64,000 bases of DNA from Nostoc sp. MG11 (GCF_014904695.1 NZ_JACXXN010000018.1:1-64000); one strand, 5' to 3'. Numbered from the stretch's first letter, positions 46,001 to 55,156 are shown. Notes: generated from the letters alone by a model not told the origin. Program-made: numbers and translations.

Positions 46001-47740
46001 GCTACTCGTGATGATGCGCTTTTAGATTTGAGTGCGCTTAAACTTAGTTCTGGCACAAATGCACAAAAGAAACAAGACCAGAATACACGAAGCCCTGTTG
46101 ACTTTATACTTGACCCAACTCGCCGTCCTAACGCGATTATGTTGAACAATGGCGGAAAAGTCTGGCGGACAAATTCTTATAGAGACACAGAGAAAGGACT
46201 AATTTTGGCTTCTAATCTGCCTGTATATGTCAAGGGTAACTTTAATCTTCACACTGAACAAGAGTTTACAACGGCATTAGCAGATGATTGGGGCAACTTC
46301 TATACTCGCACCGCAGCTACTCGCAACGTTAACTTTGCTTGTCGCTCAGGTGACCCAAGGCTTCCAAACTGTGCTACTGGGGATGAATGGCGACCTGCAA
46401 GCGTGTTGGCAGATGCTGTAACTTTACTTTCTAATAATTTCCGGCTAGGTTTCCGCAATGAGGGAGACTATGACCTGAATAATAACTTAGGGAATAGTAA
46501 TTCCATTAACAAGTTTACAAATAATGGCTTTTTTGCTAATGCCTATGTCACCAATTTTGACTGGTCTAATAGCGGCGTGCCTAGAGACCTTGAGCCTACT
46601 ATTACTATTCAATCACAAACTTTTCAAGGTAGTTCTTACCTCAATAACTTTGTCACACCAATTCAGCGCCGGATAAATGCCCCAGAGTATTTGATGGAGG
46701 TTTGTCCAAAATTACCTGTTTCCGAATGTGATCCAGCGAAAGACTGGTATGTTCACTATATTGACTCAGTAACCCCAGCTAACAATAGACGCTCATGGTT
46801 ACTTGGTGGGACTGATAATGTTCCGAATATTGCCCTTGATGGAACTCTAGATAAGTCAAGCTCAAATACAAATGCAGGTACAACGGTTACTGCCTTTCCT
46901 TCCACTCAAATGTATCCGCGTCGGGTTGCTTTTAAGCGCGATGACACAACCGGTGCATTGGCCTTAGATGGTGGTCAACCTGTTATCTTGGGTATCAAAG
47001 ATGGAAAGGTAAATGCTTACCCATTGAGCGCTTTTAGTTCTGCTGCAACTAGACCTGACCTACAAAACAACGCCTTATGGTTTAGGACAACTACAGCAAA
47101 TAATAACGACACTCCTCCAAGGCTTACTGAAACGGTAGCCTCTGGTACAATCAACAATCCGCGTTTAATCCCAGTTTTACAAGTTCAAAACCCGACGAAT
47201 GATGATAACGAAGATAACACTGAGATAATAAACACTGGTTCTACGCGCAACTGGCTACAAATAGCTACCGAAACGACATTCAATTTAGCCGCAGCAGCAG
47301 GAGACACCCCTGCACGCCCCACTGAAGATAACGGTGGTTTGCATAACTTTGTACGGTTTATCGAGAACTGGAACCCAACTAGCGGTGTAGCAAATGCTGT
47401 AAAGGCGAGAATTAACGGCTCCTTTATCCAGTTCAAGCGCAGCGCCTATGCTACTGGACCATTTAGGGCATCATTGGCAGCCTCCTTTTACCCAATCACT
47501 GGTAATAACGGTACGGCTCCCTTCTATATAGCTCCTACACGGCAGTGGGGTTATGATGTCGGGTTGCTTTCTCAGTCGCCTGATTTGTTTGCCCAAAAAT
47601 TGGTGAGAACGCCAGATGATCTGCCAGATGAGTACTTTCGGGAAGTTGGTCGAGATGATGCCTGGGTGAAAACTTTGTTGTGTGCTAAAAAAGCCGACGA
47701 TACTTATGCAATCGACGAAGATCAACGTCGTTGTGACTAA
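43100..47740 (+). CDS. hpsA: Hormogonium polysaccharide biosynthesis protein HpsA
   Basis: 1546 residues and first gene of the hps locus. HpsA is needed for hormogonium polysaccharide and motility in Nostoc punctiforme; its precise role is unknown. The N-terminus (SSVNAGFVLPTVAMVALVVV) resembles a type IV prepilin: after G50 comes a hydrophobic helix to about 75, but the +5 residue is Thr instead of the usual Glu. The rest is a large secreted domain rich in Thr, Asn, Ser and Pro with scattered Cys (SVSGDCGDTLG, NVNFACRSGD, LPNCATGDEW, EVCPKLPVSECDP), probably beta-structured. It may be a pilin-like scaffold for export. The gene seems intact. A 31 bp gap leads to hpsB. Confidence 0.93.
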   Translation: MSRKCRTFKAIKKVFIQISKQFLSAIKKQIIWLLRIFVVTGKKRSSVNAGFVLPTVAMVALVVVLLTTAILFRSFERSKNASNVRVNEAALNAATPAIDRARAKLNKLFQDGRLPRATPTDDALYSTLTTIPNINEYTFGDETQLQLTQGSDNLKTAWLYPVDTDNNGKFDSYTLYGIYFRNPPISDGAYTRARNSLEARTPPMTAGSVSGDCGDTLGTSATLVGETGWFNIGGKLKKSFFVYTANVPITTDPPSAQAANYEKYKGNKGFSALEYQQERVQLPLVNNAVIYEDDIGLSPGPAFRLNGRIFTNSNFLTASPGNSANLYQVSSLASCFYTADNGKITVGGNLGAGGFTDASDLGNATNVHLYQGKSIDPSSSPPNITANKSVAAGPSAIAYNSLAYVQRLNRLVSAQTTLDSTGSTDPQEVKDGIIKQQQNTPGYTTDDTALFRQQELYNYFKRRTRRVPYAEVGFGGDALTPYATTSPLEGSGDTLRPKDVWIYPFQYSTTPTTSTTTPNPDATLGLPLHLNGSTKVYPTATEPTKQLNTLAGNEQSLGDRVLVGNNLPELWWNGTAFVGPNTQDTQAISDKIWDDGTPPSPAPNVRTRRTQVQQLADFGATDRDKDWELAAAKIPTSPQDPSGGLRVITGAGIYLPSGYTTTGIAGDTDFSNATTTTKDIWSDMMPVASGNATEPTSSLYPYITLPDPTYTPYLRMRASVVYHYNKTSYSQSAPQPIACVSSYYDPTSSTTARNKAGLPDVFPVGVITPNPTTNVTAANAGNSNNGVVYSPPDAAGETTYAAALRYQAQLKYPNGRLVNPILNSLYTQPITSASTIQPVANRTLSERSAVESAVCALQILDGTIGSPTDTDIPHGAIMETAFLDPRQVKAIHADVTMGVETFTNADGNGTVNAAVPDAANYNLSKEQRQPLEIRATVLDIDKLRGKTISGGSATVTEYLLPNSGIIYATRDDALLDLSALKLSSGTNAQKKQDQNTRSPVDFILDPTRRPNAIMLNNGGKVWRTNSYRDTEKGLILASNLPVYVKGNFNLHTEQEFTTALADDWGNFYTRTAATRNVNFACRSGDPRLPNCATGDEWRPASVLADAVTLLSNNFRLGFRNEGDYDLNNNLGNSNSINKFTNNGFFANAYVTNFDWSNSGVPRDLEPTITIQSQTFQGSSYLNNFVTPIQRRINAPEYLMEVCPKLPVSECDPAKDWYVHYIDSVTPANNRRSWLLGGTDNVPNIALDGTLDKSSSNTNAGTTVTAFPSTQMYPRRVAFKRDDTTGALALDGGQPVILGIKDGKVNAYPLSAFSSAATRPDLQNNALWFRTTTANNNDTPPRLTETVASGTINNPRLIPVLQVQNPTNDDNEDNTEIINTGSTRNWLQIATETTFNLAAAAGDTPARPTEDNGGLHNFVRFIENWNPTSGVANAVKARINGSFIQFKRSAYATGPFRASLAASFYPITGNNGTAPFYIAPTRQWGYDVGLLSQSPDLFAQKLVRTPDDLPDEYFREVGRDDAWVKTLLCAKKADDTYAIDEDQRRCD

Positions 47741-47771
47741 CTAATCAAATCTTAGAAGTTGGTGATTCGCA

Positions 47772-48467
47772 ATGATTAAACGCAAACAACAGCAAATAAG
47801 CTGCCTTTCTGATCAGTCTGGTTTTACGATTATTGAGTCATTAGTAGCACTACTCGTAGTTGCTATTTTACTAACAGCGATCGCACCTGTAATCGTCTTA
47901 GCAACAGCGACCCGCATTCAGTCTCGACGTGTAGAACTAGCAACCCAAGCAACAAAAACATTCATTGATGGCCTCAGGACTGGAGCGATTGCAGCACCAA
48001 GTGAAATTACTCCTGCACTAGATGCACCAAGCACAACTATTAAAAGAAATCTTGTAGATAGACCAGGTGAGTATTTAATTAACACTTTTACAAAGATGCC
48101 CCTTCCCGAAGAATCGACTAAAAATACTTTATATTGCTTTCAAAAGGACGGCATTATTAGCAATCCAGGCTGTGCTGGCAATACCAACAATTTGTTTTAC
48201 ATTCAGGCTAAGCGAATTGTCCAAAGTACTATTGTAAACGATGGTTATCGTCTAGGAATTCGGGTATACCGGGCAGATGTTGACTTTAATAATATAACTG
48301 CCAGCACAGGTCTTGATATTAAGAAGACACAACTAACTTTCACAGGCGGATTAGGTGAGCGTCAAGCACCACTAATAGAAATGACAACCGACATTGCTAG
48401 TAGTACAACATCATTTCAAGCTTTATGTCAGCGTCTTGGTATTAAAACCGATCAAGCCTGCCAATAA
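47772..48467 (+). CDS. hpsB: Hormogonium polysaccharide secretion pseudopilin HpsB
   Basis: 231 residues with a type IV prepilin-like N-terminus: the leader ends at G17, followed by FTIIESLVALLVVAILLTAI, with Glu at +5. The globular part has four Cys in two pairs (LYCFQKDGIISNPGC and LCQRLGIKTDQAC). Pseudopilins of this type form a short periplasmic pilus-like piston in type II secretion-like systems, processed by the prepilin peptidase PilD. Position after hpsA and order of the neighbours identify it as HpsB. RBS-like GTTGGTGAT spacing is poor, but translation may be coupled to the operon. Confidence 0.92.
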   Translation: MIKRKQQQISCLSDQSGFTIIESLVALLVVAILLTAIAPVIVLATATRIQSRRVELATQATKTFIDGLRTGAIAAPSEITPALDAPSTTIKRNLVDRPGEYLINTFTKMPLPEESTKNTLYCFQKDGIISNPGCAGNTNNLFYIQAKRIVQSTIVNDGYRLGIRVYRADVDFNNITASTGLDIKKTQLTFTGGLGERQAPLIEMTTDIASSTTSFQALCQRLGIKTDQACQ

Positions 48468-48544
48468 AAGACTGGGCAAATTCACATTATGCGATTGAGC
48501 GCTTTGTATCCATACAGTAAAGACAGTAAAGAGAATACCGCAAT

Positions 48545-49564
48545 ATGATGAGGACATTAAAATTCCTACTCAGGAGCCATCTGACACGTTCCAAGGCCGT
48601 TCAGCAAGTTGGTGGTTTTACCATGATTGAATTGCTGATAGCCATGATTCTGGCATTCCTTGTTATAACGCCGTTGATGGGATTCATGATCAACATTATG
48701 AACACAGACAGACAGGAGCAAGCTAAGGCAAATTCTGAGCAAGAAATTCAAGCTGCACTGGATTACATTGCCCGTGATTTACAGCAGGCAATCTATATTT
48801 ATGATCAAACAGGTATCAATGCTCTCTCTCAAACCACCGATAACGGGCCTCAAATACCTAACGGCACAGACAGAGTTCCTGTACTTGTCTTTTGGAAGCG
48901 AGAATTAGCTAGCAAGGTAATTCCAATTACAAGCGATAATAATGATAAGAATGATACGTTTGTTTATTCATTGGTTGCCTACTATTTACTTAAAGACAGT
49001 AACACCACTTGGTCTAAAGCTGCTCGCATCGTTAGATGGCAAATTAAGGATGGTGTGCCGGCTACCACTGGTGGTGTAGCTTGTCCTGGATATAGTGGCA
49101 CTTATATTAGTGATGATAATTGTCCTAGTGAGGGTTTTGCTTTATTTAAGCTTGATGGAGTAGGCTCCATTGAGGAAAAAATGAATGGTTGGAAAAGACT
49201 CAGTGGATATGAAGATGCAAGCGGAGACGATATAGCTGTAGGTTACGCTAACTCCATAGTGCTTGTTGATTTTATTGATCAAACCAAAACTGACGACGCA
49301 TTAAATCCAGCGCCACCAGTAGCATGTTCCCCCATCAGTCTACCAGCTACAGCTACCTTTAATACTCGTGATACGGCTAAAATGACTGGCTTTTATGCAT
49401 GTATTGATAGAGTTAATACAACAGCACAGGTTTTTATACGAGGTAATGCACTAGCTCGTATTGAAAACGATCCAAATAAACTGAAGTACAGTGATAGCAA
49501 AAGAACTTATTTTCCAAATGCAAGTGTACGAGTACAAGGACGCGGATATTTGTATACCAAGTAA
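48545..49564 (+). CDS. hpsC: Hormogonium polysaccharide secretion pseudopilin HpsC
   Basis: 339 residues. Prepilin-like N-terminus: basic leader (MMRTLKFLLRSHLTRSK) to G24, then FTMIELLIAMILAFLVITPL with Glu at +5. The large C-terminal domain (DYIARDLQQAIYIYDQ, the GspJ-like region) contains Cys residues in ACPGYSGTYISDDNCPSEG and later ACSPIS/FYACIDR. By length and sequence it is the GspJ-like minor pseudopilin of the set. Located in the membrane before assembly. Seventy-seven bp after hpsB. Confidence 0.92.
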   Translation: MMRTLKFLLRSHLTRSKAVQQVGGFTMIELLIAMILAFLVITPLMGFMINIMNTDRQEQAKANSEQEIQAALDYIARDLQQAIYIYDQTGINALSQTTDNGPQIPNGTDRVPVLVFWKRELASKVIPITSDNNDKNDTFVYSLVAYYLLKDSNTTWSKAARIVRWQIKDGVPATTGGVACPGYSGTYISDDNCPSEGFALFKLDGVGSIEEKMNGWKRLSGYEDASGDDIAVGYANSIVLVDFIDQTKTDDALNPAPPVACSPISLPATATFNTRDTAKMTGFYACIDRVNTTAQVFIRGNALARIENDPNKLKYSDSKRTYFPNASVRVQGRGYLYTK

Positions 49565-49603
49565 AAGCTGAAAATCAAAGGATTATTCAATAGCAGCTAA
49601 ATT

Positions 49604-50287
49604 ATGGAAAATTTAAGTTTGAAGTTATTGCACCCCGGTGACTGGAATAGGAACAGTAAACAGCGATATCTGGTTAACAGGCTGCGCTATGCTTCTAGAT
49701 ACACCCGACATGATGCTGGCTTTAGTTTACTGGAATTAATCGCAGTGATGGTGATGATAGGTATTTTAGGTGCGATCGCGGCTCCTGGTTGGCTCGCCTT
49801 TGCAAATCGGCAGCGGGTAAATAAGGTTAATGACGCCGTTGTAGCCGCATTACAGGAAGCACAGCGAGAAGCTAAAAAGAAAAAACTGAGCTACAGTGTC
49901 AGCTTTACAACTGATAACACCACTAAAGTTACACAAATTGCCATACATCCCAAGGATTCTACACCTAACAGTTTTTGGCGTGATTTGGGTGGAGATTTGG
50001 GAATTCAACCGGGACAGGTATTGCTTGGTACAAATCTTAGCGAAGTAAATACCGTCAGTTCGCTCACATATGCTTCTAGCTTTAATAGCAGCGCACCACA
50101 AACGATTACTTTTGATTACATGGGTATTTTGGCACCTAAGACTAACAATAATGCTCCTGATACGGGGTTAAAAGTTGTATTAGCTGTACCCCAAGGAAAT
50201 AATAGCGCTAGCAGTGTAAAGCGATGTGTCATTGTGGATACTCTCATTGGAGGAATGCGAACAGCAAAAGACTCTCAATGCAATTAA
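49604..50287 (+). CDS. hpsD: Hormogonium polysaccharide secretion pseudopilin HpsD
   Basis: 227 residues. Unusually long leader (38 residues) before DAG/FSLLELIAVMVMIGILGAIA, with Glu at +5 after G39. The GspH-like globular domain begins around AVVAALQEAQREAKKKKLSYSVS and ends with the Cys pair in VKRCVIVDTLIGGMRTAKDSQC, which also closes HpsH. Such minor pseudopilins prime pilus-like fibre assembly. A start at a later ATG would shorten the leader, but none is convenient. Forty bp after hpsC. It is followed by 219 bp without a gene before hpsE. Confidence 0.9.
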   Translation: MENLSLKLLHPGDWNRNSKQRYLVNRLRYASRYTRHDAGFSLLELIAVMVMIGILGAIAAPGWLAFANRQRVNKVNDAVVAALQEAQREAKKKKLSYSVSFTTDNTTKVTQIAIHPKDSTPNSFWRDLGGDLGIQPGQVLLGTNLSEVNTVSSLTYASSFNSSAPQTITFDYMGILAPKTNNNAPDTGLKVVLAVPQGNNSASSVKRCVIVDTLIGGMRTAKDSQCN

Positions 50288-50506
50288 ATAAATTTTTTTG
50301 GTAGCGAAATGCTGCAAAAATTTCTGTAATAATACGGGACGGGAAACTACACCTTAAGAGCAAAATTGTAACATTAGATGCAAGTTTCTGGTTTTAAACA
50401 TTATTGTTTACTTGTACTCAATTAGCCATGCAATACGCCCTGTTGCATTTTTAGCATTTGCTGGGCATCCTCAAAAAGCACTTTAATAAAATATAACTTT
50501 GGGAAG

Positions 50507-51475
50507 ATGACTGAGAGCGTTGATTTTACTATAGCCATCCCAACTTATAACGGCGAAAGTCGTTTGCCTGAACTACTAGAGCGACTAAAAAATCAAATTC
50601 ACACAGAAAATTTAACTTGGGAAATTATAGTTGTAGATAATAACAGCACTGATCAAACAGCTAAAGTTGTTCAAACCTTTCAAAAAAATTGGCAATGTCC
50701 TTACCCTTTAAAATATTGCTTTGAAGCACGACAGGGAGCAGCTTATGCTCGAAAACGAGCAGTTGAAGAAGCTAAAGGTAAATTGATAGGTTTTCTAGAC
50801 GATGATAATTACCCACTATTAACTTGGGTAGCCGCAGCTTATGCTTTTGGTCAAAAGTATCCTAAAGTGGGAGCTTATGGTAGCCAAATTCACCCTGACT
50901 GGGAAGTAGAACCACCGCAAAACTTTCAGCGAATTGCTCCATTTTTGGCAATTACAGAGCGAGGAAATTTACCGCTACTCTATGAACCTGCAAAAAAATT
51001 GTTACCGCCTTCTGCTGGACTTGTTATTCGCAGACAAGCTTGGTTAGAAAGTGTGCCAGACAAGTCTATTTTAACTGGTAGAGCTAATGGCAACATGCTG
51101 ACCAGTGAAGACTTAGAAATGTTGTCTTACATTCAAAAAGCAGGATGGGAAATTTGGTATAACCCAGAGATGGAAATTTATCATAAAATACCTAGCTTTC
51201 GGTTAAAAAAAGATTATTTAATTCCCTTTTTTCAAGGTATTGGACTTAGCCGATATGTAACGAGAATGGTAAATATAAAACCTATATACAAACCAGTTAT
51301 TTATTTAGCTTATATGATAAATGACATCCGTAAAATTGCTTTTCACTTAATTAAATATCAAACTAAATTAAAAAATGATTTAGTTGCTGCTTGTGAGTTG
51401 CAACTATTTATTAGTAGCTTTATTAGCCCTTTTTATCTGTGGAAAAACGGATATTTAAAAACTAATAATAAATAA
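50507..51475 (+). CDS. hpsE: Hormogonium polysaccharide glycosyltransferase HpsE (family 2)
   Basis: 322 residues. Family-2 (GT-A) glycosyltransferase: FTIAIPTYNGESRLPELLE, IIVVDNNSTDQT, ARQGAAYARKRAVEEAKG and the metal-binding FLDDDNYPLL (near residue 96). The C-terminal half contains hydrophobic or amphipathic helices (LIPFFQGIGLSRYVTRM, VIYLAYMIND), which could place it at the membrane. Required for hormogonium polysaccharide in N. punctiforme. HpsF is a close paralogue, 11 bp downstream. The 219 bp before it, with GGGACGGGAAACTAC at 50337, may hold a separate promoter. Confidence 0.93.
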   Translation: MTESVDFTIAIPTYNGESRLPELLERLKNQIHTENLTWEIIVVDNNSTDQTAKVVQTFQKNWQCPYPLKYCFEARQGAAYARKRAVEEAKGKLIGFLDDDNYPLLTWVAAAYAFGQKYPKVGAYGSQIHPDWEVEPPQNFQRIAPFLAITERGNLPLLYEPAKKLLPPSAGLVIRRQAWLESVPDKSILTGRANGNMLTSEDLEMLSYIQKAGWEIWYNPEMEIYHKIPSFRLKKDYLIPFFQGIGLSRYVTRMVNIKPIYKPVIYLAYMINDIRKIAFHLIKYQTKLKNDLVAACELQLFISSFISPFYLWKNGYLKTNNK

Positions 51476-51486
51476 CTTTAATACAT

Positions 51487-52464
51487 ATGACTGAGTTATT
51501 AAATGCAAGCTTAGATATTACTGTAGCCATTCCTACATATAACGGAGCAACTCGTTTACCTAAAATTTTAGATAGACTTTTTACCCAGATGAGAATAGCA
51601 AATCTCAACTGGGAGATTATTGTTGTGGATAATAATAGTTCCGATAATACATGTCAGGTAGTAGAAAATTACCAAAAAATCTGCAATAGTAACTTTTCAT
51701 TGAGGTACTTTTTAGAAACCGAACAGGGAGCCGCCTTCGCAAGACTACGCGCAGTACGTGAAGCTAGAGGTGAGTTGATTGCATTTTTAGATGATGATAA
51801 CTTACCTGATCCTAATTGGCTAGCAGAAGCCTATGCATTTGGTACTGAGCATCCTCAAGCAGGTGCTTGGAGTGGGCAAATTCATGGTGATTTTGAAGTG
51901 AAGCCACCAGAAAAATTTGAGAGAATTCAAGCTTTTTTAGCTATCAGAGAACACGGAATAGAACCACATTTATTTGATCCAGATAATTTACGGCTTCCTC
52001 CTGGTGCGGCTCTTGTTGTCCGTAAACAAGCATGGTGTGAGAATGTTCCACAACGACCTAAACTAAGTGGAAAATTACCTGGCATTTTAGTACAGGGTGA
52101 TGACTATGAGCCATTGCTTTATATCCACTATGCAGGCTGGCAAATTTGGTATAACCCAACCATGCATACTTATCACCAAATACCACATTGGCGACTAGAA
52201 AAAGATTACTTACTAACTCTGGCTCGTGGTTGTGGTCTGTGTATTTGTCAGTTACGCTTGATCAATACTAAAAACTGGCAAAAACCAATAGTGTTGGTGA
52301 GAACCTTTTTGGGTAATTTGCGCCGAGTTTTAGAGCATTTAATTAAGTATAGAGGTCACTTAAAAAGTGATTTAATTGCGCTTTTTGAAATGCAATTTTA
52401 CTTGGGTAGCATGATGAGTCCTTTTTATTGCTTGAAAAGGACTATACGAAAGTTAACTGATTAA
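51487..52464 (+). CDS. hpsF: Hormogonium polysaccharide glycosyltransferase HpsF (family 2)
   Basis: 325 residues, paralogous to HpsE and probably a tandem duplication. Motifs: DITVAIPTYNGATRLPKILD, IIVVDNNSSDNT, TEQGAAFARLRAVREARG, FLDDDNLPDPNW and the acceptor-side segment VQGDDYEPLLYIHYAGW. Like HpsE it has a C-terminal helical part with LARGCGLCICQLRL. It would transfer one sugar to a growing chain. HpsE and HpsF differ clearly in the acceptor part, so they probably add different residues. Followed by 214 bp AT-rich sequence before hpsG. Confidence 0.93.
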   Translation: MTELLNASLDITVAIPTYNGATRLPKILDRLFTQMRIANLNWEIIVVDNNSSDNTCQVVENYQKICNSNFSLRYFLETEQGAAFARLRAVREARGELIAFLDDDNLPDPNWLAEAYAFGTEHPQAGAWSGQIHGDFEVKPPEKFERIQAFLAIREHGIEPHLFDPDNLRLPPGAALVVRKQAWCENVPQRPKLSGKLPGILVQGDDYEPLLYIHYAGWQIWYNPTMHTYHQIPHWRLEKDYLLTLARGCGLCICQLRLINTKNWQKPIVLVRTFLGNLRRVLEHLIKYRGHLKSDLIALFEMQFYLGSMMSPFYCLKRTIRKLTD

Positions 52465-52678
52465 TTAATTATCTATTTATTATAATTTTCTACTTTTCTG
52501 TAGAAATATACTTACATATAGCTATACTACTGAATATCAAAAAGTAGTAATACTAAATTTATACTTGTTGAAAGTAACGGTTATATATAAACTTTTATAT
52601 TTTTTACATAAGAATGTTAGTGTGCCAGGATTACAGGGAACACTAAATTTATCAACCCTGATATAAATCAGCTAGACA

Positions 52679-53686
52679 ATGCCAAATATTTCTGTAATCA
52701 TCCCTGCTTACAATAGCGAAAAAACTATTCAAAGAACAATTGAATCTGTTTTAAATCAAACTTTTGCTGACTTTGAGCTAATTATAATTAATGATGGTTC
52801 GCAAGATTCAACTTTAGGTATAATTTCACAATTCAAAGACTCCAGAATCAAAGTATTTGCCTTTAATAATTCTGGGGGAAATGTCAGCCGTAACCGTGGA
52901 CTGAATTATGCAGTTGGAGAATTTATTAGTTTCTTAGATGCAGATGATATCTGGACGGCTGATAAGCTAGAACTTCAGTTGAAAGCTTTGCAGGAAAACT
53001 CTCAAGCAGCAGTTGCTTATAGCTGGACTGATTATATTAATGAAAATGATGAATTCGTAGTTTCAGGTACACACATTAATATGAATGGAAATGTTTATGA
53101 AAATCTGTTGTTGACTAATTTTTTAGAGAATGGTTCCAATCCTCTGATTCGTAGAGAAGCTTTAATTGAATTGGGTGGATTTGATAAATCCTTAAGTGCT
53201 GCTCAAGATTGGGATATGTGGTTGCGATTAGCTTACAAGTTTGATTTTGTGTGCATACCATCTATACAAATTTTATACCGAATAAGTGCTAATTCAGTTT
53301 CTTCTAATCTTGTCAGACAGGAAAAAGCCTGCTTAAAAGTGCTTGAAAGAGCCTATCGTGTAAGACCTTCAGCACTTAACGATAATTGGAATATCAGCCT
53401 TACAAATTTATACAAATACCTAACATGCAAAGCCCTACAAAAGCCGTTTAATCGACATAAAGGTTTAGTAGCAGCTAAATTTTTATGGAATTACGTTTTG
53501 AATGACTCTTCAAGACTTCAACGTATAACTTTCAGCTTAAAACTGTTATTGAAAATTGTTATAATTCTTTTTCTGCCTACCTTACTACACAGGATTATTA
53601 ACCAGCGCGGAAACACAAGGCAGGAGGCTGAAAACCGATCAGAAAATCAAAGTGGATACTCAGGTGCATTTACCGTCTCTAGTTAA
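52679..53686 (+). CDS. hpsG: Hormogonium polysaccharide glycosyltransferase HpsG (family 2)
   Basis: 335 residues. Family-2 glycosyltransferase of a different branch than HpsE/F: ISVIIPAYNSEKTIQRTIES, IINDGSQDST, GNVSRNRGLNYAVGEFIS, FLDADDIWTADKL (metal motif DAD) and AAQDWDMWLRLAY (the ED-like acceptor motif). C-terminal hydrophobic helix LLLKIVIILFLPTLL suggests membrane contact. The 3' end overlaps the hpsH start by 35 bp in another frame, so the two are translationally linked. The tail (NRSENQSGYSGAFTVSS) is encoded by the overlap. Confidence 0.93.
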   Translation: MPNISVIIPAYNSEKTIQRTIESVLNQTFADFELIIINDGSQDSTLGIISQFKDSRIKVFAFNNSGGNVSRNRGLNYAVGEFISFLDADDIWTADKLELQLKALQENSQAAVAYSWTDYINENDEFVVSGTHINMNGNVYENLLLTNFLENGSNPLIRREALIELGGFDKSLSAAQDWDMWLRLAYKFDFVCIPSIQILYRISANSVSSNLVRQEKACLKVLERAYRVRPSALNDNWNISLTNLYKYLTCKALQKPFNRHKGLVAAKFLWNYVLNDSSRLQRITFSLKLLLKIVIILFLPTLLHRIINQRGNTRQEAENRSENQSGYSGAFTVSS

Positions 53687-54218
53687 TACAAAACATTTTT
53701 TAAATCGCTCTAACAGTGGCTTTACCTTGCCAGAGATGTTAGTAGTCGTCGTATTAATTGGTATATTAGCCGCGTTGGGAATACCCAATTGGCTAGCTTT
53801 TGTAGACACTCGTCGCCTCAACACTGCACAAAACGAAGTTCACCTTGCTATACGTCAAGCTCGAAGCCAAGCTACCAAAGAAAAATTGACTTGGCAAGTT
53901 AGCTTTCGTGAACAAAACGGTATTATTCAATGGGCTGTTCATCCTGCTACAGTAAACCCATCTACTGCTAACTGGAATAATTTAGATTCCAGTGTCCATT
54001 TTGATTCTGAGACAAACTTTCCACTCTCAAATGGAATACGCAAAGTTGAGTTTGACTACAGAGGTAATGCTAAAAGCCTCAACGATCTAGGACGGATCAC
54101 GTTATCTAGTAAATATGGTGGTAAAGCTAAGCGTTGCGTTATTGTTTCGACAATTATAGGGGGAATGCGAACGGAAAAAGAGCAGGCTACAGCCGAAGGT
54201 GGCAAGTATTGCTATTAA
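53652..54218 (+). CDS. hpsH: Hormogonium polysaccharide secretion pseudopilin HpsH
   Basis: 188 residues from GTG 53652, which overlaps hpsG by 35 bp. No later start leaves a leader before the prepilin cleavage site G23/FTLPEMLVVVVLIGILAALG, with Glu at +5, so this start is preferred. The GspH-like body and end (AKRCVIVSTIIGGMRTEKEQ, final Cys) resemble HpsD closely. HpsD and HpsH are thus paralogous minor pseudopilins at two places in the locus. Membrane protein before export. Confidence 0.88.
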   Translation: MDTQVHLPSLVNTKHFLNRSNSGFTLPEMLVVVVLIGILAALGIPNWLAFVDTRRLNTAQNEVHLAIRQARSQATKEKLTWQVSFREQNGIIQWAVHPATVNPSTANWNNLDSSVHFDSETNFPLSNGIRKVEFDYRGNAKSLNDLGRITLSSKYGGKAKRCVIVSTIIGGMRTEKEQATAEGGKYCY

Positions 54219-54250
54219 GATATTTTTAGTTTATTCAAATAAGGTATTGT

Positions 54251-54919
54251 GTGCTGAAATCACCAAAAAGCTCAAAACAGCACTTAGTTATTTTTACTCG
54301 CTATCCAGAACCAGGGAAAACAAAAACCCGACTGATACCTGCTTTGGGTACTATTGGCGCTGCTAATCTTCAACGGCAAATGACAGAATATACAATATTT
54401 CAGGTTAGAGAACTGCAAAAGGTAGCTGCTATATCAGTTGAAGTGCGGTTCGCAGGTGGTGATTTGCAACTTATGCAAGACTGGCTGGGGTTGGGTTTAG
54501 TTTACCAGCCTCAAGGTGAAGGAGATCTAGGTTCACGCATGGCGCGATCGCTATTTGATGCTTTTGAGTCTGGTGCAAAAGAAGTAATGATCATCGGTAC
54601 GGATTGTCCTGGAGTGAATGCCCAGATTTTAGCAATAGCCTTTGAGCAACTACAAGCCTTTGACCTTGTGCTTGGCCCAGCTATCGATGGTGGTTATTAC
54701 TTGATTGGTTTGCGCCAACCTATCCCTGAGTTATTCGTTAACATCGAGTGGGGAACTGCTCAAGTATTCCAAAAAACTGTAGAGATTGCTCAGTTACTAA
54801 ATTTGTCACCTGTATACTTGCCTACCTTGGCTGATGTTGATCGTCCAGAGGATTTGCCAATTTGGGAACAAACTCTTGAGGAGGAGTGCGGAAATGGAGG
54901 AGTGGAGAATAGAAACTAA
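54251..54919 (+). CDS. hpsI: HpsI, DUF2064-family (TIGR04282) transferase
   Basis: 222 residues from GTG 54251. DUF2064 proteins have a GT-A nucleotidyltransferase-like fold: IFTRYPEPGKTKTRLIPALG is the nucleotide-binding start, VMIIGTDCPGVNAQIL the middle and LVLGPAIDGGYYLIGL the end motif. Relatives act in arsenosugar or glycolipid synthesis. Here the location inside the hps locus makes a role in building a sugar donor or acceptor for the polysaccharide likely, but no activity can be assigned. 32 bp after hpsH. Low-complexity GGAG-rich tail. Confidence 0.88.
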   Translation: MLKSPKSSKQHLVIFTRYPEPGKTKTRLIPALGTIGAANLQRQMTEYTIFQVRELQKVAAISVEVRFAGGDLQLMQDWLGLGLVYQPQGEGDLGSRMARSLFDAFESGAKEVMIIGTDCPGVNAQILAIAFEQLQAFDLVLGPAIDGGYYLIGLRQPIPELFVNIEWGTAQVFQKTVEIAQLLNLSPVYLPTLADVDRPEDLPIWEQTLEEECGNGGVENRN

Positions 54920-55156
54920 ATTCTTCACAGTACCCAATACCCTTACTTGGTTTCGTATCTTCCAACACCAGGAATTTTCTGAAGACAGTCTACATTACAG
55001 ATGCTACTGTGGTGTAGTTTAAAACCAAGAGGCGAAGATTTTTGACTAGTCTTGAATCAGTCTTGTGTTCATACACAACATTTAAAGTTATGGGAACAAT
55101 ATTCAAGTAACTTGAAATATGAAAATCACTCTTATTTACCGCAAGTTTGAAAGACT

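Noticed and set aside
54834-55022. 62-codon frame overlapping the end of hpsI
   Set aside because: Alternative frame of hpsI and its low-complexity tail; no start signal.
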